A stretch of 64,000 bases of DNA from Heracleum sosnowskyi (GCA_030848705.1 JAUIZM010000012.1:1111001-1175000); one strand, 5' to 3'; counted from the stretch's first letter, positions 48,323 through 59,639 are shown. The notes: generated from the sequence alone by a model not told the origin. Numbers and translations are program-made.

Positions 48323-49151
48323 TAGAGGGAGCGCGGGTCGGATCGGATCGGTTCGGTTTTAGGTTAAAACCGAAACCGCATATCCTCTGTTTTTAAAATT
48401 GAAAATCGAAACCGCAACCGACGGTTCGGTTTCGGTTTTAAAATGATCGGATCGGTTACAATCGGTTCGGTTTCGGTTTTAAAACCGCCTCAAATAAACA
48501 TAACAAAATAAATAAAATGAATTCGCATTTTTAAGCATGCAAAGTTACAAATTATTTTTTCGTCCAAAATAAACATAGAAAGTTTTCATAATAAATTATT
48601 TAAGTCCAACATGATCCGAGAATAATGAAACTTTAACATGATCTTCAAAAATATTTTCTTTGAAATGTATATAAAACAATGTTAGAAATTCAAAATTCTC
48701 AAGTCTATGTAAAATGTTTGTATAAGTAAAGAGTTTTTCCAAGAAAACAAAGAAAAATCGTCACATCCAAAAATAAAGCAACATATAAAACACCTAGTTA
48801 TAGAAGTTTAGTAAATTACATTTATTAATCAACTATTACAAATTAAAACTTCAAAAACAAGAACAAAATAGTGTAATCATTTAAAAAATGTCAGGTTCTT
48901 TATTAATCTACTCCCGCTGCACATAAAAATTGGTCTAGTAGAATATATAACATATTTATTTAATTTTATTAATCGGATCGGTTCGGGTTTTTTCGGTTCG
49001 GACCTAAAACCGAAACCGAAACCTCAAGAACGGTTCGGTTTTTTAATTTTCGGTTTCGGTTCGGTTTCAACTCGGTTTCGATTTTTTACGGTTCAATTTT
49101 TATCGGTTTCAGTTTGGTTTCGGTTTTAATTCGGTTTTTTGCTCACCCCTA
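48323..49151 (+). mobile_element. hAT-type MITE H2, unit 3
   Basis: 829-bp copy flanked by TATTAAGG (48315-48322) and TATTGAGG (49152-49159). Confidence 0.85.
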
Positions 49152-49989
49152 TATTGAGGGGGTGTTTGGTAAGGAGAATTAACTAGTTTTCATTATTGAT
49201 GTTTGTTTTATTGTAATTCGGTTCTCCTTTACCTTCTTTTACTTATTTCTGCCTAAATTCGATTAATAACTAGTTTTGTTAAAAAACATGTTTTGACCGA
49301 TTTCTAAAAAAAATAAACGCTTTTTTACAATTTAGCATCCAGGCACCAATTAATCAACTATTTAAACCAATTTTTAAAACCTCGCTTATATTCAACAATG
49401 TTACGTTAAGAACAAATTATAGAGCACATTGCCTACAATCTCTGTAAGAAGATTTGAATATATATTTTACGAGTTGGATGCTACCCTTGAGTACGAGTTT
49501 AATTTGGAAGAATTTACTGAAATTTGAAAAGCTATAGGACTGAGGTTTGATAAGGAGGATTCCTCACTTTGGTTAGAAAAAATTCATTCTATCTGAGAAG
49601 TTGTAATCTTTTTTTGGGGACCCAGATTCGAATCCGTTGTAATATTTGTTTTGGTAATGAATCTTGTCGCTGTCTTTGGACGTTTGTACCGTATATTCGT
49701 AACATATATTAAAGTTTTGTACCAAGAAAAAATTGGTAGGAGATTATTGTCACCCTGATTTAATTTGAAAAAGAGAACTTATATGATATACGAGTCACCT
49801 GCTTTTATCTTTTTGCCCCACCTTCCATTTAATTGTTTCACTAAATTAAAGAGAAATAAATAAGATAATCCTAAATTAAGGAAACAAATACAAACCTAAA
49901 TCTAAGAAAATAAATAAGACAAAATTATTCCATAATTAAAACAAAATTTGCCATAGATATGTAACATAATATTTATGCAAATCATTGGC
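49152..49989. other. Upstream region of HMA gene A3
   Basis: No gene. As in unit 2, with a small deletion near 49715 (GTTTTGTACCAAGAAAAA instead of a longer form). Confidence 0.45.
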
Positions 49990-49996
49990 TATAAAT
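49990..49996 (+). promoter_or_regulatory. TATA box, HMA gene A3
   Basis: TATAAAT in the conserved context, 251 nt before the start codon. Confidence 0.6.
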
Positions 49997-50096
49997 TGTA
50001 ATTCACATTCTCTAAACGAAGAACAAGAACATCCCATTCACATTCTCTAAACGAAGAAGAAGAAGAATATCCCAATAAGAACACAGCTATCCCCAA

Positions 50097-50211
50097 GGAG
50101 GAGGAGGAGGAAGAAGAAGAAGAAGAAGAAGAAGAAGAAGAAGAAGAAGAAGAAGAAGAAGAAGAAGAAGAAGAAGAAGAAGAAGAAGAAGAAGAAGAAG
50201 AAGAAGAAGAG
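50097..50211 (+). repeat. Expanded (GAG/GAA)n tract, 5' UTR of A3
   Basis: About 115 bp, one triplet shorter than in unit 2, ending 29 nt before the start codon. Confidence 0.95.
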
Positions 50212-50240
50212 TTTAGTTGTCTAATTTTTGCTGATTACTT

Positions 50241-51682
50241 ATGGGTCTCGTGAAGATCGACACAGTTCCGGTACAAAATATATCTATATCACACATGTCA
50301 TGTCATGTATAATAATAGAGATTTTGTTTTTTTAATATGAGGTGGTGTTGGTTATATCTGAATTTGGTTATTCTCTGATCCAGTTATATATTAATGAAAT
50401 TATGGAGTTGTTAACACTTTATTAACGAATGAGGGTGTGATTATATAATTGGTTTGATTTTATTGAATTCAGGAGTTTGTACTAAAACTGAACGTGGATA
50501 TGATGTCTGACACATGCAAGAGGAAGGTGTTGAACGTTCTAAGTTCTGTTATTGGTATGTATGGCTTAGTAATCTTTAATTTTTGATGATAAATTACTAA
50601 TTATGTATGATCAGTTGTGATTTGTATAACATAGTTAATGATTACGTGCAGACACCTACTACGTATCAGTAGATTGGAAAGGATTGACACATATAGCAAA
50701 AGCAGTGGACATAAATTTGGTCATTCATACTTTAGCTAAATCGGGATACAAAGCCAATCTAGTTGATGTTTTTCCTAGTCCCGGATACCAAGCGATGGTA
50801 GTTGATACTCCTATTAAGGTTAAACTTCCTCCTTGGAAGTCGAGGTATGTTATATATATCGGTTAACATTGTTCATAACTTTAGTTATGTGGTTAAATTA
50901 CAAAAAAATACACAACTTATTGATTACTTTGTCTATAACCATTTAGTATGGATTAATTTAAGCTTGCAACCAAGACACTGAGCTGTACTAACTTACATTA
51001 TACATATTCCACTAGTATCTTATTAGAAGTCGACTGATAAATATATCAGGGACGGACTTCGCCTAGGGTCATGGGTGGACTTGGTCCCCAGATTTTTAGC
51101 CTGTTTGGTTATACATTCAATAACTCATTCTGATTATATAAACTTTTATTTGGACTCCGTGATCATCTCATTCTGCGTCCCGACTGATACCATGCATCAT
51201 GAGATGTCTTTCTAAAACTTTGCAATATCTATGCATCAACACAACATGTATTCAAGTCCTGAGTCATGAAATATAATTTTGTGGATTTCTTTTAGTTAGT
51301 AGTTAGTCTGACATCTAATTCTTTAATTGTGCAATTTCATTCGTATACAAGGAATGAATCATCTAGCGGCTACTACGGCTACAACGACAATCGAATAGGA
51401 TACACCCACCACCATCACCGCCATGGTAGAGACGGATGTGGCCTTAACCACCACGGTATAAACAAGTGCCACCGGCCACTGCCACCCTGCCACCACGACA
51501 GTCGAATTGGATGCACCGACCACAATTACTGCCATGGTAGAAATAGATGTGCCCTTGATCACCACCAGCAATGTATAAACTACTGCCACCGGCCACTGCC
51601 ACTGCCACCCTGCCATCATGACGATCAAATCGGATGCACCCACCACCATCATGGTAGAAATGGATGTGCCCTTCACCACTAG
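50241..51682 (+). CDS. HMA-domain protein with His/Cys-rich tail, copy A3
   Basis: Exons are 50241-50270, 50473-50554, 50652-50844 and 51352-51682. The predicted 211-residue product is identical by eye to A1 and A2. The complete identity of the coding and intron sequence from exon 2 onward fits very recent duplication or homogenisation, so the copies give no independent test of selection on the reading frame. Confidence 0.65.
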
Positions 51683-52835
51683 CACGGTATAAGCAGATGC
51701 GTCCAGCACCACCACCATGCTAGAAGAGCTGGATATCAGTCAACAACTAATTCTGAAGTTTTTGATCTGCATGCATGGGACTATATCTAATTAACTATTT
51801 TGTCCATTCAATTTTATATGAAATAATTTAAACAATACAACATTAGTTTATGATTAATTTTGAGTTGAGGATTGATTATATTTGCATTTATTTTTATGTC
51901 TGCATAGCTTCTTTTCTGTTATTTGGGGCTTTTCTTGCATTATAATTTGAGATAGTAAAGTTAGTGTCGATTTAAAAAAAACAACTTAGTGCTGATTTTA
52001 AATAAATTCTGTTGTAGTTCTAATGTTGTTACAGTAAGGGTCGACGTTTGACAGTTTAGCTAGTTAGAAAAGTTAGTTACAGTTTCATTCCTTCTGGGTG
52101 ATAAAACTAGTGAGCGAGACTATCATTTTAGTTAGTTCATTCAGTAGTCTGTACGATTTTAGAGATGTAACAAAACTTTTCTCATATGTTCAAGCTTTAT
52201 GCTTTAATGGAGTTCTTACTTCTTAGTGTAGATACATTGCATCTTCTTCTTCTTCGTTTCTGTATCATTTCATCTTTTTTCTTAAGTAACCAGCTTAAAG
52301 CTGGTGCAAGCCAGTGTAATGCACTAATTTATTTTTAAATATTTGTAATTATATAATTTCACGGATTTTCATAATATTTATAAATTTATTAACCTTTAAA
52401 TATTATTAATATTTTAATTCTAATATTATAAATCTTAATTTTTAATATATTATTCATAGAATTTTAACCGTTTAATGAAGCTTTTTATCTATTAAATATA
52501 ACATTTTTTTTATTAACAAATTAATTATATTGGAGCTTAAATAAATAAATAAATCGGTATTTTTAATATTTTAAATGCAGTTTTACTCTTTGCACTCTCT
52601 ATCGATTCGAGTTAACACGATTTTCACATAACTCTTTAGTACTTAAGAGTTAAACTCATTTCAAATTATTCAATTTGTTATTGTTATTTTAAGTGCTATC
52701 ACAAAATGCTTGTATTCATATTTGATTTGAAAAGGGGAACTTATATGTATGATGTACGATCCTTTTGCCTACCTTCCTTTGTATTATTTCACACATTACC
52801 ATATATATGTAATATAATTTATGCAACTCAATCGG
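51683..52835. other. Spacer between HMA genes A3 and B3
   Basis: Equivalent to 22084-23236. No further gene seen. Confidence 0.5.
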
Positions 52836-52842
52836 TATAAAT
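52836..52842 (+). promoter_or_regulatory. TATA box, HMA gene B3
   Basis: TATAAAT, 113 nt before the start codon, context as in B1 and B2. Confidence 0.55.
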
Positions 52843-52954
52843 TGTAATTCACATCCTTAAGCGAAGAAGCAGAACATCCCACGAAGAACGCAGCAGCTAT
52901 CCCCCAGGAAAAAAAGAGAGAAGAGCTATTGTCTAATCTTTATTTTTGCTGATC

Positions 52955-53552
52955 ATGAAACTCGTGAAGATCGACGCAGTGCCGGTACAAAACATGTCTA
53001 TATCACAAACATGTTATGTATAATAATATAGATTTGTTTTTTTAATATGCAGCTGAATTTGGTTATTCTCTGATCCAGTTATATATTAATGAAATTATGG
53101 AGTTGTTAACACTTTATTAACGAATGAGGGTGTGATTATATAATTGATTTGATTTTATTGAATTCAGGAGTTTGTACTAAAACTAAACGTGGATATGATG
53201 TCTAACACATGCAAGAGGAAGGTGTTGAACGTTCTAAGTTCTGTTATTGGTATGTATGGCTTAGTAATCTTTAATTTTTGATGATAAATTGCTAATTGTG
53301 TATGATCAGTTGTGATTTGTATAACATAGTTAATGATTACGTGCAGACACCTACTACGTATCAGTAGATTGGAAAGGATTGACACATATAGCAAAAGTAG
53401 TGGACATAAATTTGGTCATTCATACTTTAGCTAAATCGGGATACAAAGCCAATCTAGTTGATGTTTTTCCTAGTCCCGGATACCAAACGATGGTAGTTGA
53501 TACAATAGCAGGTCCAAAATCCCCACGATGTATATATGAAGTGCAATTCTGA
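52955..53552 (+). CDS. HMA-domain gene B3 with altered C-terminus
   Basis: Exons are 52955-52984 and 53168-53249, and exon 3 starts at 53347. Homology to B1/B2 stops at 53503, after V-V-D-T. The frame then continues 15 codons (I-A-G-P-K-S-P-R-C ...) to TGA at 53550-53552, giving 105 residues. Two coding changes distinguish it from B2: Asn for Asp in the metal-site region (M-M-S-N-T-C) and Thr for Ala after G-Y-Q. The HMA core is complete, so a short HMA-only protein is possible. Alternatively, B3 has lost the end of exon 3 and its donor by a deletion that joined it to the rest of the ancestral intron and last exon (see 53615). Confidence 0.5.
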
Positions 53553-53614
53553 TTGACGTCGCCGGACGACCTTGAGTAACTATTCTGTTGATCTGAACAT
53601 TGTGGTCTTTGCAG

Positions 53615-53711
53615 AAGGAAGGATCTTCGTAAACCTCGAAACTTTGATCCTCTCTCTCTCGAACGCTATATTGACTTGGTGTTGTACAAATATTCTAAAC
53701 CTTCATTGTAA
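53615..53711 (+). other. Exon-like 3' end, possibly ancestral last exon of gene B
   Basis: After the acceptor-like CTTTGCAG there is an open frame of 31 codons (R-K-D-L-R-K-P-R-N-F-D-P start, K-P-S-L end) closed by TAA, and then a poly(A) signal AATAAA at 53734-53739. The exon begins with one base of a split codon, which is the phase required after HMA exon 3 (ending in AG). It could be the original last exon of gene B, kept only at the end of the array. The family of the peptide is not recognised. Confidence 0.35.
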
Positions 53712-53918
53712 ATGGGGAGTACACAGCAGTTACAATAAAAAGTTCCCATAGTGAGATTCTTGAATTGATGATGTATGATCGTACTTTGTCTTTGAGATAT
53801 CTTGGTCATGTTAGAGACTTATAAATGTTTGAGATATCTTGAATTGATTGTAAATGCTTTCTTATTGCTTTCTTCGGCTAAGTTTAACCGTTGGTAGTTG
53901 AATTTGCAAGTTTAAAAA

Positions 53919-54110
53919 AAGAATAATGCTAAAGGTACCGAATTGGGTATCAAAATTTGGTACCGAATGTCATATGTTATATTCTGATTGTCTAATAATA
54001 ATGGACCCCACTGCAATCACATTAATTCCACTAATAAAATCATTCAAAATTGTCACGTCATCAATGCCACATTATTCGGTACCCAATTCGGTACATCTAG
54101 CATTACTCTT
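53919..54110 (+). mobile_element. MITE M1 (192 bp)
   Basis: Terminal inverted repeats AAGAATAATGCTAAAGGTACC and, at the other end reversed, AAGAGTAATGCTAGATGTACC, both continuing into CGAATTGGGTA. A-rich flanks make the target duplication ambiguous. A second copy in opposite orientation is at 55159. Confidence 0.75.
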
Positions 54111-54800
54111 AAAAAAACAAATTATACACAAGTAAGTAAGTTTGTATTATTCGTACCAAATTTAACAAGAGATTTTTTATGTGAAAATAGGAATTATTAA
54201 ATCTATCTGCACTGCTTTCAAAAAAATCTATCCGCACTAAATAAATGATTATATGAGTTGACATGTACTTTCTTAACCTGAAACGATGCACTAGGGGTCA
54301 TTTGTTAAATCTGAACAATAATTTTTGAATGACTAAAATCTGAACGAATAATTAATCTGAATGCTGAACAAGTAACGTTGTTTGTTAATTAATATTAAAT
54401 TTTCTGAATGACAAAATCTATAATTTTAAAATTTAATGATATTAAATTTATTTACTTCATTATAATACTTTGTAGTATTGTATATATTTATTTATTTTTA
54501 GTTTATTATCTTAAAATAATTTAAGTAATTCTTAAATAATATTGTATATTTCACATTAATATTTATTTAATGTTATCAAAGTAATTCAATTAAATTATAC
54601 TATAAAATAAGTAGTTACGTGAAATGTAATAACTTTATAATATGAATGCATGAGTGCACTTATTTAAATTAAGAGAAATTATCAACAAAAACTATTTTTT
54701 TTAAAAAAATTGCATTTTATTATTTTCTTAAAATATTTGTAAAAATAGGATTTGCAAAGCAACCAAATACAACTTAGGTGGGGGCGAAAATAGGCCCCAG
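54111..54800. other. AT-rich spacer with possible MITE end
   Basis: No gene. TAGGGGTCATTTGTTAAAT at about 54292 resembles the outer end of a plant MITE, but no partner end was found. Confidence 0.3.
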
Positions 54801-55151
54801 GTGTTTTTCACACACATGCAGTAGCAGGCCTATTAGGTGGGCTTCTAACTGGGAGCTGAGCCAGATCTTTGCATGCTCATACTACCTGTAAAAGACTCAA
54901 GGGGTGCATTTTATGGGGGCAAAGGTGAAGCTCAATTTCTAAAACAAATAGTTGCAGCCTTGTTCATAATGGGATGGAACTTTATTTCCACAACGATTAT
55001 TCTTTTAACTATAGGACTGTTTATTCCTCTCCGAATGAGTGAAGATGAGCTCATGATCGGCGATGATGCAGCCCATGGGGAGGAAGCCTTTGGGCTTTGG
55101 GGTGACGGAGAAAAATATGACCCGACCAAACACAATTTACAAGTAACTTAA
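54801..55151 (+). pseudogene. AMT2-type ammonium transporter, terminal exon fragment
   Basis: After CCCCAG the frame reads V-F-H-T-H-A-V-A-G-L-L-G-G-L-L-T-G, a signature of plant AMT2-type ammonium transporters (plasma-membrane NH4+/NH3 channels of the Amt/MEP/Rh family). A deletion at about 54855 then puts a stop in that frame. Another frame continues E-P-D-L-C, G-A-F-Y-G-G, F-I-P-L-R-M, I-G-D-D-A-A-H-G-E-E and W-G-D-G-E-K-Y-D to TAA at 55149-55151. It covers the last transmembrane helices and the start of the cytosolic tail only, about a quarter of a full AMT2. No upstream exons are present and the frame is broken, so it is a pseudogene fragment. It is flanked by inverted copies of one MITE. 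Confidence 0.88.
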
Positions 55152-55158
55152 TATATTT

Positions 55159-55371
55159 AGAGTAATGCTAGAGTTACCGAATTGGGTACCGAATTTTGGT
55201 ACCAAATGATGTGGCATTGGTGATGTGTAAGTTTAGGATGATTTTATTGCGGGAATTAATGTGAATGCAGGGGGGTCCACTATTATTAATTAAGTTGTAT
55301 CCAATAAGAACATGACATGTGACATTTGTGATCCATTTTGGGATCCAATTTGTTACCCCTAACATTATTCA
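55159..55371 (-). mobile_element. MITE M2, inverted relative to M1
   Basis: The left half matches the reverse complement of the right half of M1 (GAATTGGGTACCGAA, TGATTTTATT, GGAATTAATGTGA, GGTCCA). The right end, reversed, reads GAATAATGTTAGGGGTAAC. It lies 7 bp after the AMT2 stop codon. Confidence 0.7.
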
Positions 55372-55396
55372 TATTTTTATATACATGCTATAAGCA

Positions 55397-55660
55397 TGGT
55401 TCTAAAAAACGGCCGATTTATCGATATAAGCTTGCCTCTGTTATTTACGTTAATCGCTATATCGCTGAACTCTGAAATCGGTCAAACTCGGGGAAATCGG
55501 GTCAAAATTCGGAGAAAATAGGGTTAGGTGACATAAAGTAAAATTGGGCCTTTTTTCACCACAAAAACACAACAATAACCAAAACGTGATAGAGAGAGAA
55601 AGATAGCGAGCAAAACTTAAATCAAGATCAAGAATCAAGATCAATAGTTGAATCAAGGTA
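55397..55660. mobile_element. Possible hAT-like repeat end
   Basis: GGTTCTAAAAAACGGCCGATTTA, followed by CGCTATATCGCTGA and AAATCGGTCAAACTCGG-type repeats, resembles the termini of hAT MITE H1. No complete element could be delimited. Confidence 0.35.
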
Positions 55661-55699
55661 CTAGTTAAGACCTTAAATCAATTCTCTTTTACCCAGCTT

Positions 55700-56103
55700 A
55701 ATTTTTTTTTCTTAACGAACCGAGCCGAGTTTTTTTATCGCATAAAAAGTGTGTTCGAGCTTGAGCTCGTTAACGAATCGAGTCGCACTCGAGCTTTTAT
55801 CGACAAAATAAAAAAATAAATGTTCAAACTCACTTGAGCTAATTAATTATCAATTTCAACTCAACACGATCTCAATTTTAATCTATTATTTTCAAAGTAT
55901 TCGCATATTGGATATTTGAATTGTAATTTTGAACTCAAATTATGAAGATTATTATGAAAAATCAAGCTATATGTAAAAACAATTTGAGCTTTAACGAGCC
56001 GAGCTCAAACCGCACATGCTAATAGCTCTGCTCGGGCTAATCGAGCCATTATCGAGCCGAGCTCGAGTTTATTCACGAACAACTTTGTTCGTTAACAGCT
56101 CTA
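55700..56103. mobile_element. MITE rich in GAGCTCGAG motifs
   Basis: The left part starts near CTTAACGAACCGAGCCGAG and the right end is GTTCGTTAACAGCTCTA, which reversed gives TAGAGCTGTTAACGAAC. Inverted subterminal AACGAGC and CGAGCTCGAG repeats fill both sides. It fits a common class of plant hAT-like MITE. The left boundary and target duplication are uncertain. Confidence 0.55.
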
Positions 56104-57087
56104 CTTTAATTCATCAATAAGTAAATGAAAATAAAAATAGGTACGTGCATATTGTTGAGGTTCTCCACATGGCATTGCCAGAAGACTATATGTGCCCACC
56201 AACAAATCGGCATGTGGCATGCCATCAACTCTTTAAGCGACGAAGATACGGCATATGAGCTGATGATTCATTCTCAAGGATCTTCCACTGTAGAATTCAC
56301 ATTAATATTTTATCTATCAAAGTAGATTTTTGTAGATAAATAGTCTTTTTCTTTGTTGATTGTTACGTAACAATTTCTTCCAATTTTGTACTGGTAACAA
56401 TTTTCCTCCTAATAATTCACTTTTATCTACGCATCTATACTCTCTGTGAATAAAGAAAATTCTTTTTCGATGTATACAAAAGTACTCAAATATCAAAATA
56501 TCAAATTGTAGTTACCATCATATAATTAAATTATTTGGTTTTACTCCAATTTTGCTTTTGATGCTCTAAAATTACATAATTATACAAAATTTATTTATTT
56601 CATTTCATTTTTTTAGTTTCTTCTGAGATTTGACTCCCCACAACTATATTATAAAATAAAATTTACTTATTATAGATTTTTATGGTAATTTTAAGTTCAA
56701 TTATCTACAATCATGTATTTTAATAATAATTACTGATTATAGTTATTGAAAAATTTGTTATATTTAATATTTTAAAAGTAAGATTCTAATCTCGGGCTCG
56801 TGATTAGCAGGTTATGCTTATTTCATATTATTTCAGGTAATCCTACATTGTTATTTGTTGCAACAATCTCCCCCTAAACATGATTTCAGGAAAATATTTT
56901 ATTCATATTGGAAAATATTCAATAGTTTGCTTGTGGATAATTTTATTTTCTGATTCGTAAGAGGGAATCCATTAGTTGGAAACTAAAAACTAAACCATTT
57001 AGCACGAAACAAGCCAAGAAAGATATCTTAAATTCCATCATATCATTGACATGTGCAGGGACGATCGTGTGATCCATGAAATATGTA
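56104..57087. other. No recognised gene
   Basis: AT-rich. A GC-richer stretch at about 56140-56300 is open in places, but no product is recognised. Confidence 0.4.
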
Positions 57088-57095
57088 CTTCTAAC

Positions 57096-58434
57096 TGGGA
57101 TGAATGTAGTTCGATTTGGTGCGGTTTCGGTCTAAAACCAAACTGTAACTAAAATTGTGCGATTTTTAAAATTAGAAATAAAAAACAAACCAAAGATCAT
57201 TGGTGCGGTTCAGTTTTCGTAAATTCGATTTCGGTTCTAAGTGGTGCCGTTCGGTTTTAGAACCAAATCTAATCATAAATAATATAATATAATATTTTCG
57301 GCTTTGTGATATGATATAATTGCGAATGTGTGATCTAATGCCAATATTAAGTTGTTGCCTAATCTGAACATCCCAGATTATCTAAAATAAAATGCACCCT
57401 ATACTTCATATATCACAAGGTAAACTCTATTCAATTCCTGTATTTTCTATGTTAGCAGGAGACAATAGACTAGACAGAAGGTTGGATAAGTCAACTAATA
57501 AACTAAGTACAAAATTCAAGTCATCCTTAATAAATGTTTTAAATTGGGCTAGAACATGTGACTTCACTTGGGTCAAACAGGGATGACAAAATTTGACATG
57601 ATCCGAAATCCGACACGGAAAGTACGAATTTGGGTTGAGTATTTTGAGTTTCGGGTTGGGTAAAAATTTACCCGAAATATTCTGGTCATTTTCGGGTTGA
57701 CACAAAATACCCTAACTCGACCCGAAAATTTAATATATATAATAAATTATTTAAAATATTTAAATTTATATTACATAATTATATACATATGTGATATATC
57801 TTGATGTTATATAAATAATTTTAATTCATATATAATATAATAAATTTTTATTATAAATTTTTAATATTTTATAAATAAAATAAAATTTATATATATATAT
57901 ATATATAATTATTTTTAATTATTTTCGGGTTAAACGGGTCATTTTTGGGTTGATCGAGTACTAACAGGTCGAGTTCGGGTTGAGAAAATTCAACCTGTTT
58001 CGGGTTCGGGTTGACTCAAAAACAGGATCGGGTACAGCAAACCCGATACGAACCCGACCCATTACCCGAAATTGTCACCCCTGGCCAAACTATACATTTC
58101 AGTTTAGCTAATTCACTAGACAGCTTAATACTGAAATAGTGAGACAGAATGACATGTATAAAAATTCTTATAAATTTATATTACAAATATTATTTATGTA
58201 ATTATTTTTAATATATATATATAATAAAATATATTATTAATATTATTATGGTTCGGTTCGGTTCGGTTTCTATTTGGTTTTTAAAATTTTAGAAACCAAA
58301 CTGTAGCCAAATTTTTGGTGCGGTTTTTATTCAGTTCGGTTTTAAAATAATACAATTTTAAATGGTACGATTTTAAACGATTTTTAGTAATTTTGATTTT
58401 AATTTCGGTTTTCAATTTGGTTTTGTTTATCCTA
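57096..58434 (+). mobile_element. hAT-type MITE (outer), carrying a nested MITE
   Basis: The ends are TGGGATGAAT at the left and, reversed, TAGGATAAAC at the right. The flanks are a perfect 8-bp duplication CTTCTAAC (57088-57095 and 58435-58442). Subterminal regions carry GGTTCGGTTT-type repeats. The element is interrupted by another hAT MITE at 57579-58082, so its own length is about 830 bp. Confidence 0.75.
57579..58082 (+). mobile_element. hAT-type MITE (inner, nested)
   Basis: The ends are AGGGATGACAAA and, reversed, AGGGGTGACAAT. The 8-bp flanks GGTCAAAC (57571-57578) and GGCCAAAC (58083-58090) match at 7 of 8 positions. Subterminal regions are rich in CGGGTT and its reverse. It inserted into the outer element and is therefore younger. 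Confidence 0.8.
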
Positions 58435-58442
58435 CTTCTAAC

Positions 58443-59160
58443 TGATGTAGCAGGTGCATCGAATTTAACTACATAGGAATGTATGTAGAAAACAATTAAA
58501 AATGGCTCGCCGGCACAACAACCACAACAAATGGCAAGCGACCTTAGTGGCAAACAAATTTTATTCTATTTCTGGTCCAAGTAATGAAAACTAAAGTGAT
58601 AAAATCTGATTTGAATACTTAAATTTTAATTTTGGATCTAAATAAATAAATATATAAATAAAAATAATTAAGTAAAAATAATTATATAAGTGTAATTAAG
58701 TAAAATAATTAAATAGAATATATGTATAAATAAAATAATTAAGTAATATATCAAGAATTTTTAATATTTCGTGTTTAATAATATTGTATAGATAAATATC
58801 TGATTATTGTTCCAATCAATTTTTTCAAATTATACCAACCAATTAAAGAATTAATGTTGTAGATAAATGTTATAATTTAGCAAAGAAAATAAGAATGTAA
58901 ATTCTAGGATGATGGCGGTAATTACCAATTTTTATGGGTAAAAAAATAAAAATAACAATTCTGAAATTAAATGATTATTTAAACAAATGGGATATCCATT
59001 TGGTAATTGGATATGTGGTTTTGTACAAGATACATATTTGTAAATGAGGTATTCAATTTTTAATTTTTTTTTTTGTGATACTCAATTGTTAGTTGAAAAC
59101 CGGTATAAATGTATTTTAACGATAATTGTTAGTTTGAATGGTTGCAGTGGGGTTGAACAT
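58443..59160. other. No recognised gene
   Basis: Very AT-rich. I see nothing to annotate. Confidence 0.5.
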
Positions 59161-59219
59161 TAAGGATCCCATTTCAAAAATTAAAACAATTTGACTAAGC
59201 TAATTATCGCTGACAGCGA

Positions 59220-59394
59220 AGAAATTTATTGACGCTTGGTTGAATGCACCCCAAAAATTGCAACTTAATACACTGGGCTTGGCCTTCAGAAAAGTGACAA
59301 ATGTTATGAAGAAAATCATTACTCTAGACAAGCTGTTTGGCAATATGCCTGGAATCAATACCCCTTACCTTGATGGCTTAAAATCCTACTAATC
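59220..59394 (+). other. Coding-like fragment, product unknown
   Basis: One frame is open for about 55 codons from 59234 (A-W-L-N-A-P-Q-K-L ... L-G-L-A-F-R-K-V) to the TAA after L-K-S-Y. Its composition is more protein-like than the surroundings. I do not recognise the family, and no start codon or exon boundaries are evident. Probably a gene fragment. Confidence 0.25.
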
Positions 59395-59560
59395 TGATTA
59401 AGTGGTATTGTCATTCGCTATATTGAAGAGGCCTATAACAACAATGGATAACTTAAATCATGAATGTGTTGGATTAGAAAGTTTGGCTCAGATACAAAAA
59501 TTTCTTTGCTCGATCAGAAGCTCACCCAGTTTGCGACCTTTGCATAATACTAGGGTAAAC

Positions 59561-59636
59561 AAAAAAAACAACTGGACAGGATTCAAACCCAGACAAGATG
59601 GGATGGAGACATTAGTTATAACCAACTAAGCTAGAG
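59561..59636 (-). mobile_element. tRNA-like stretch, possible SINE remnant
   Basis: On the minus strand, TAGCTTAGTTGG (59622-59633) matches a pol III A box and GGTTTGAATCC (59579-59589) matches a B box with one mismatch, at tRNA-like spacing. A T-rich tract follows. There is no cloverleaf acceptor stem, so it is not a functional tRNA. A short tRNA-derived SINE head is the best guess. Confidence 0.4.
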
Positions 59637-59639
59637 AAA

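Larger units (their letters stand above)
46731..53503 (+). repeat. Array unit 3, truncated (6.8 kb)
   Basis: Contains S3, A3 and the start of B3, very similar to unit 2. Homology stops inside B exon 3 at GTTGATAC (53503). It has no R block and no copia element, so the array ends here. Confidence 0.93.

Noticed and set aside
15500..53503. CRISPR or satellite interpretation of the array
   Set aside because: Units are about 14.8 kb, gene-bearing and only three in number. There are no short regularly spaced repeats.
59561..59636. Functional tRNA gene on the minus strand
   Set aside because: A and B box-like sequences are present, but no acceptor stem or anticodon arm can be drawn, and a T-rich tract follows. 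Kept only as a possible SINE remnant.
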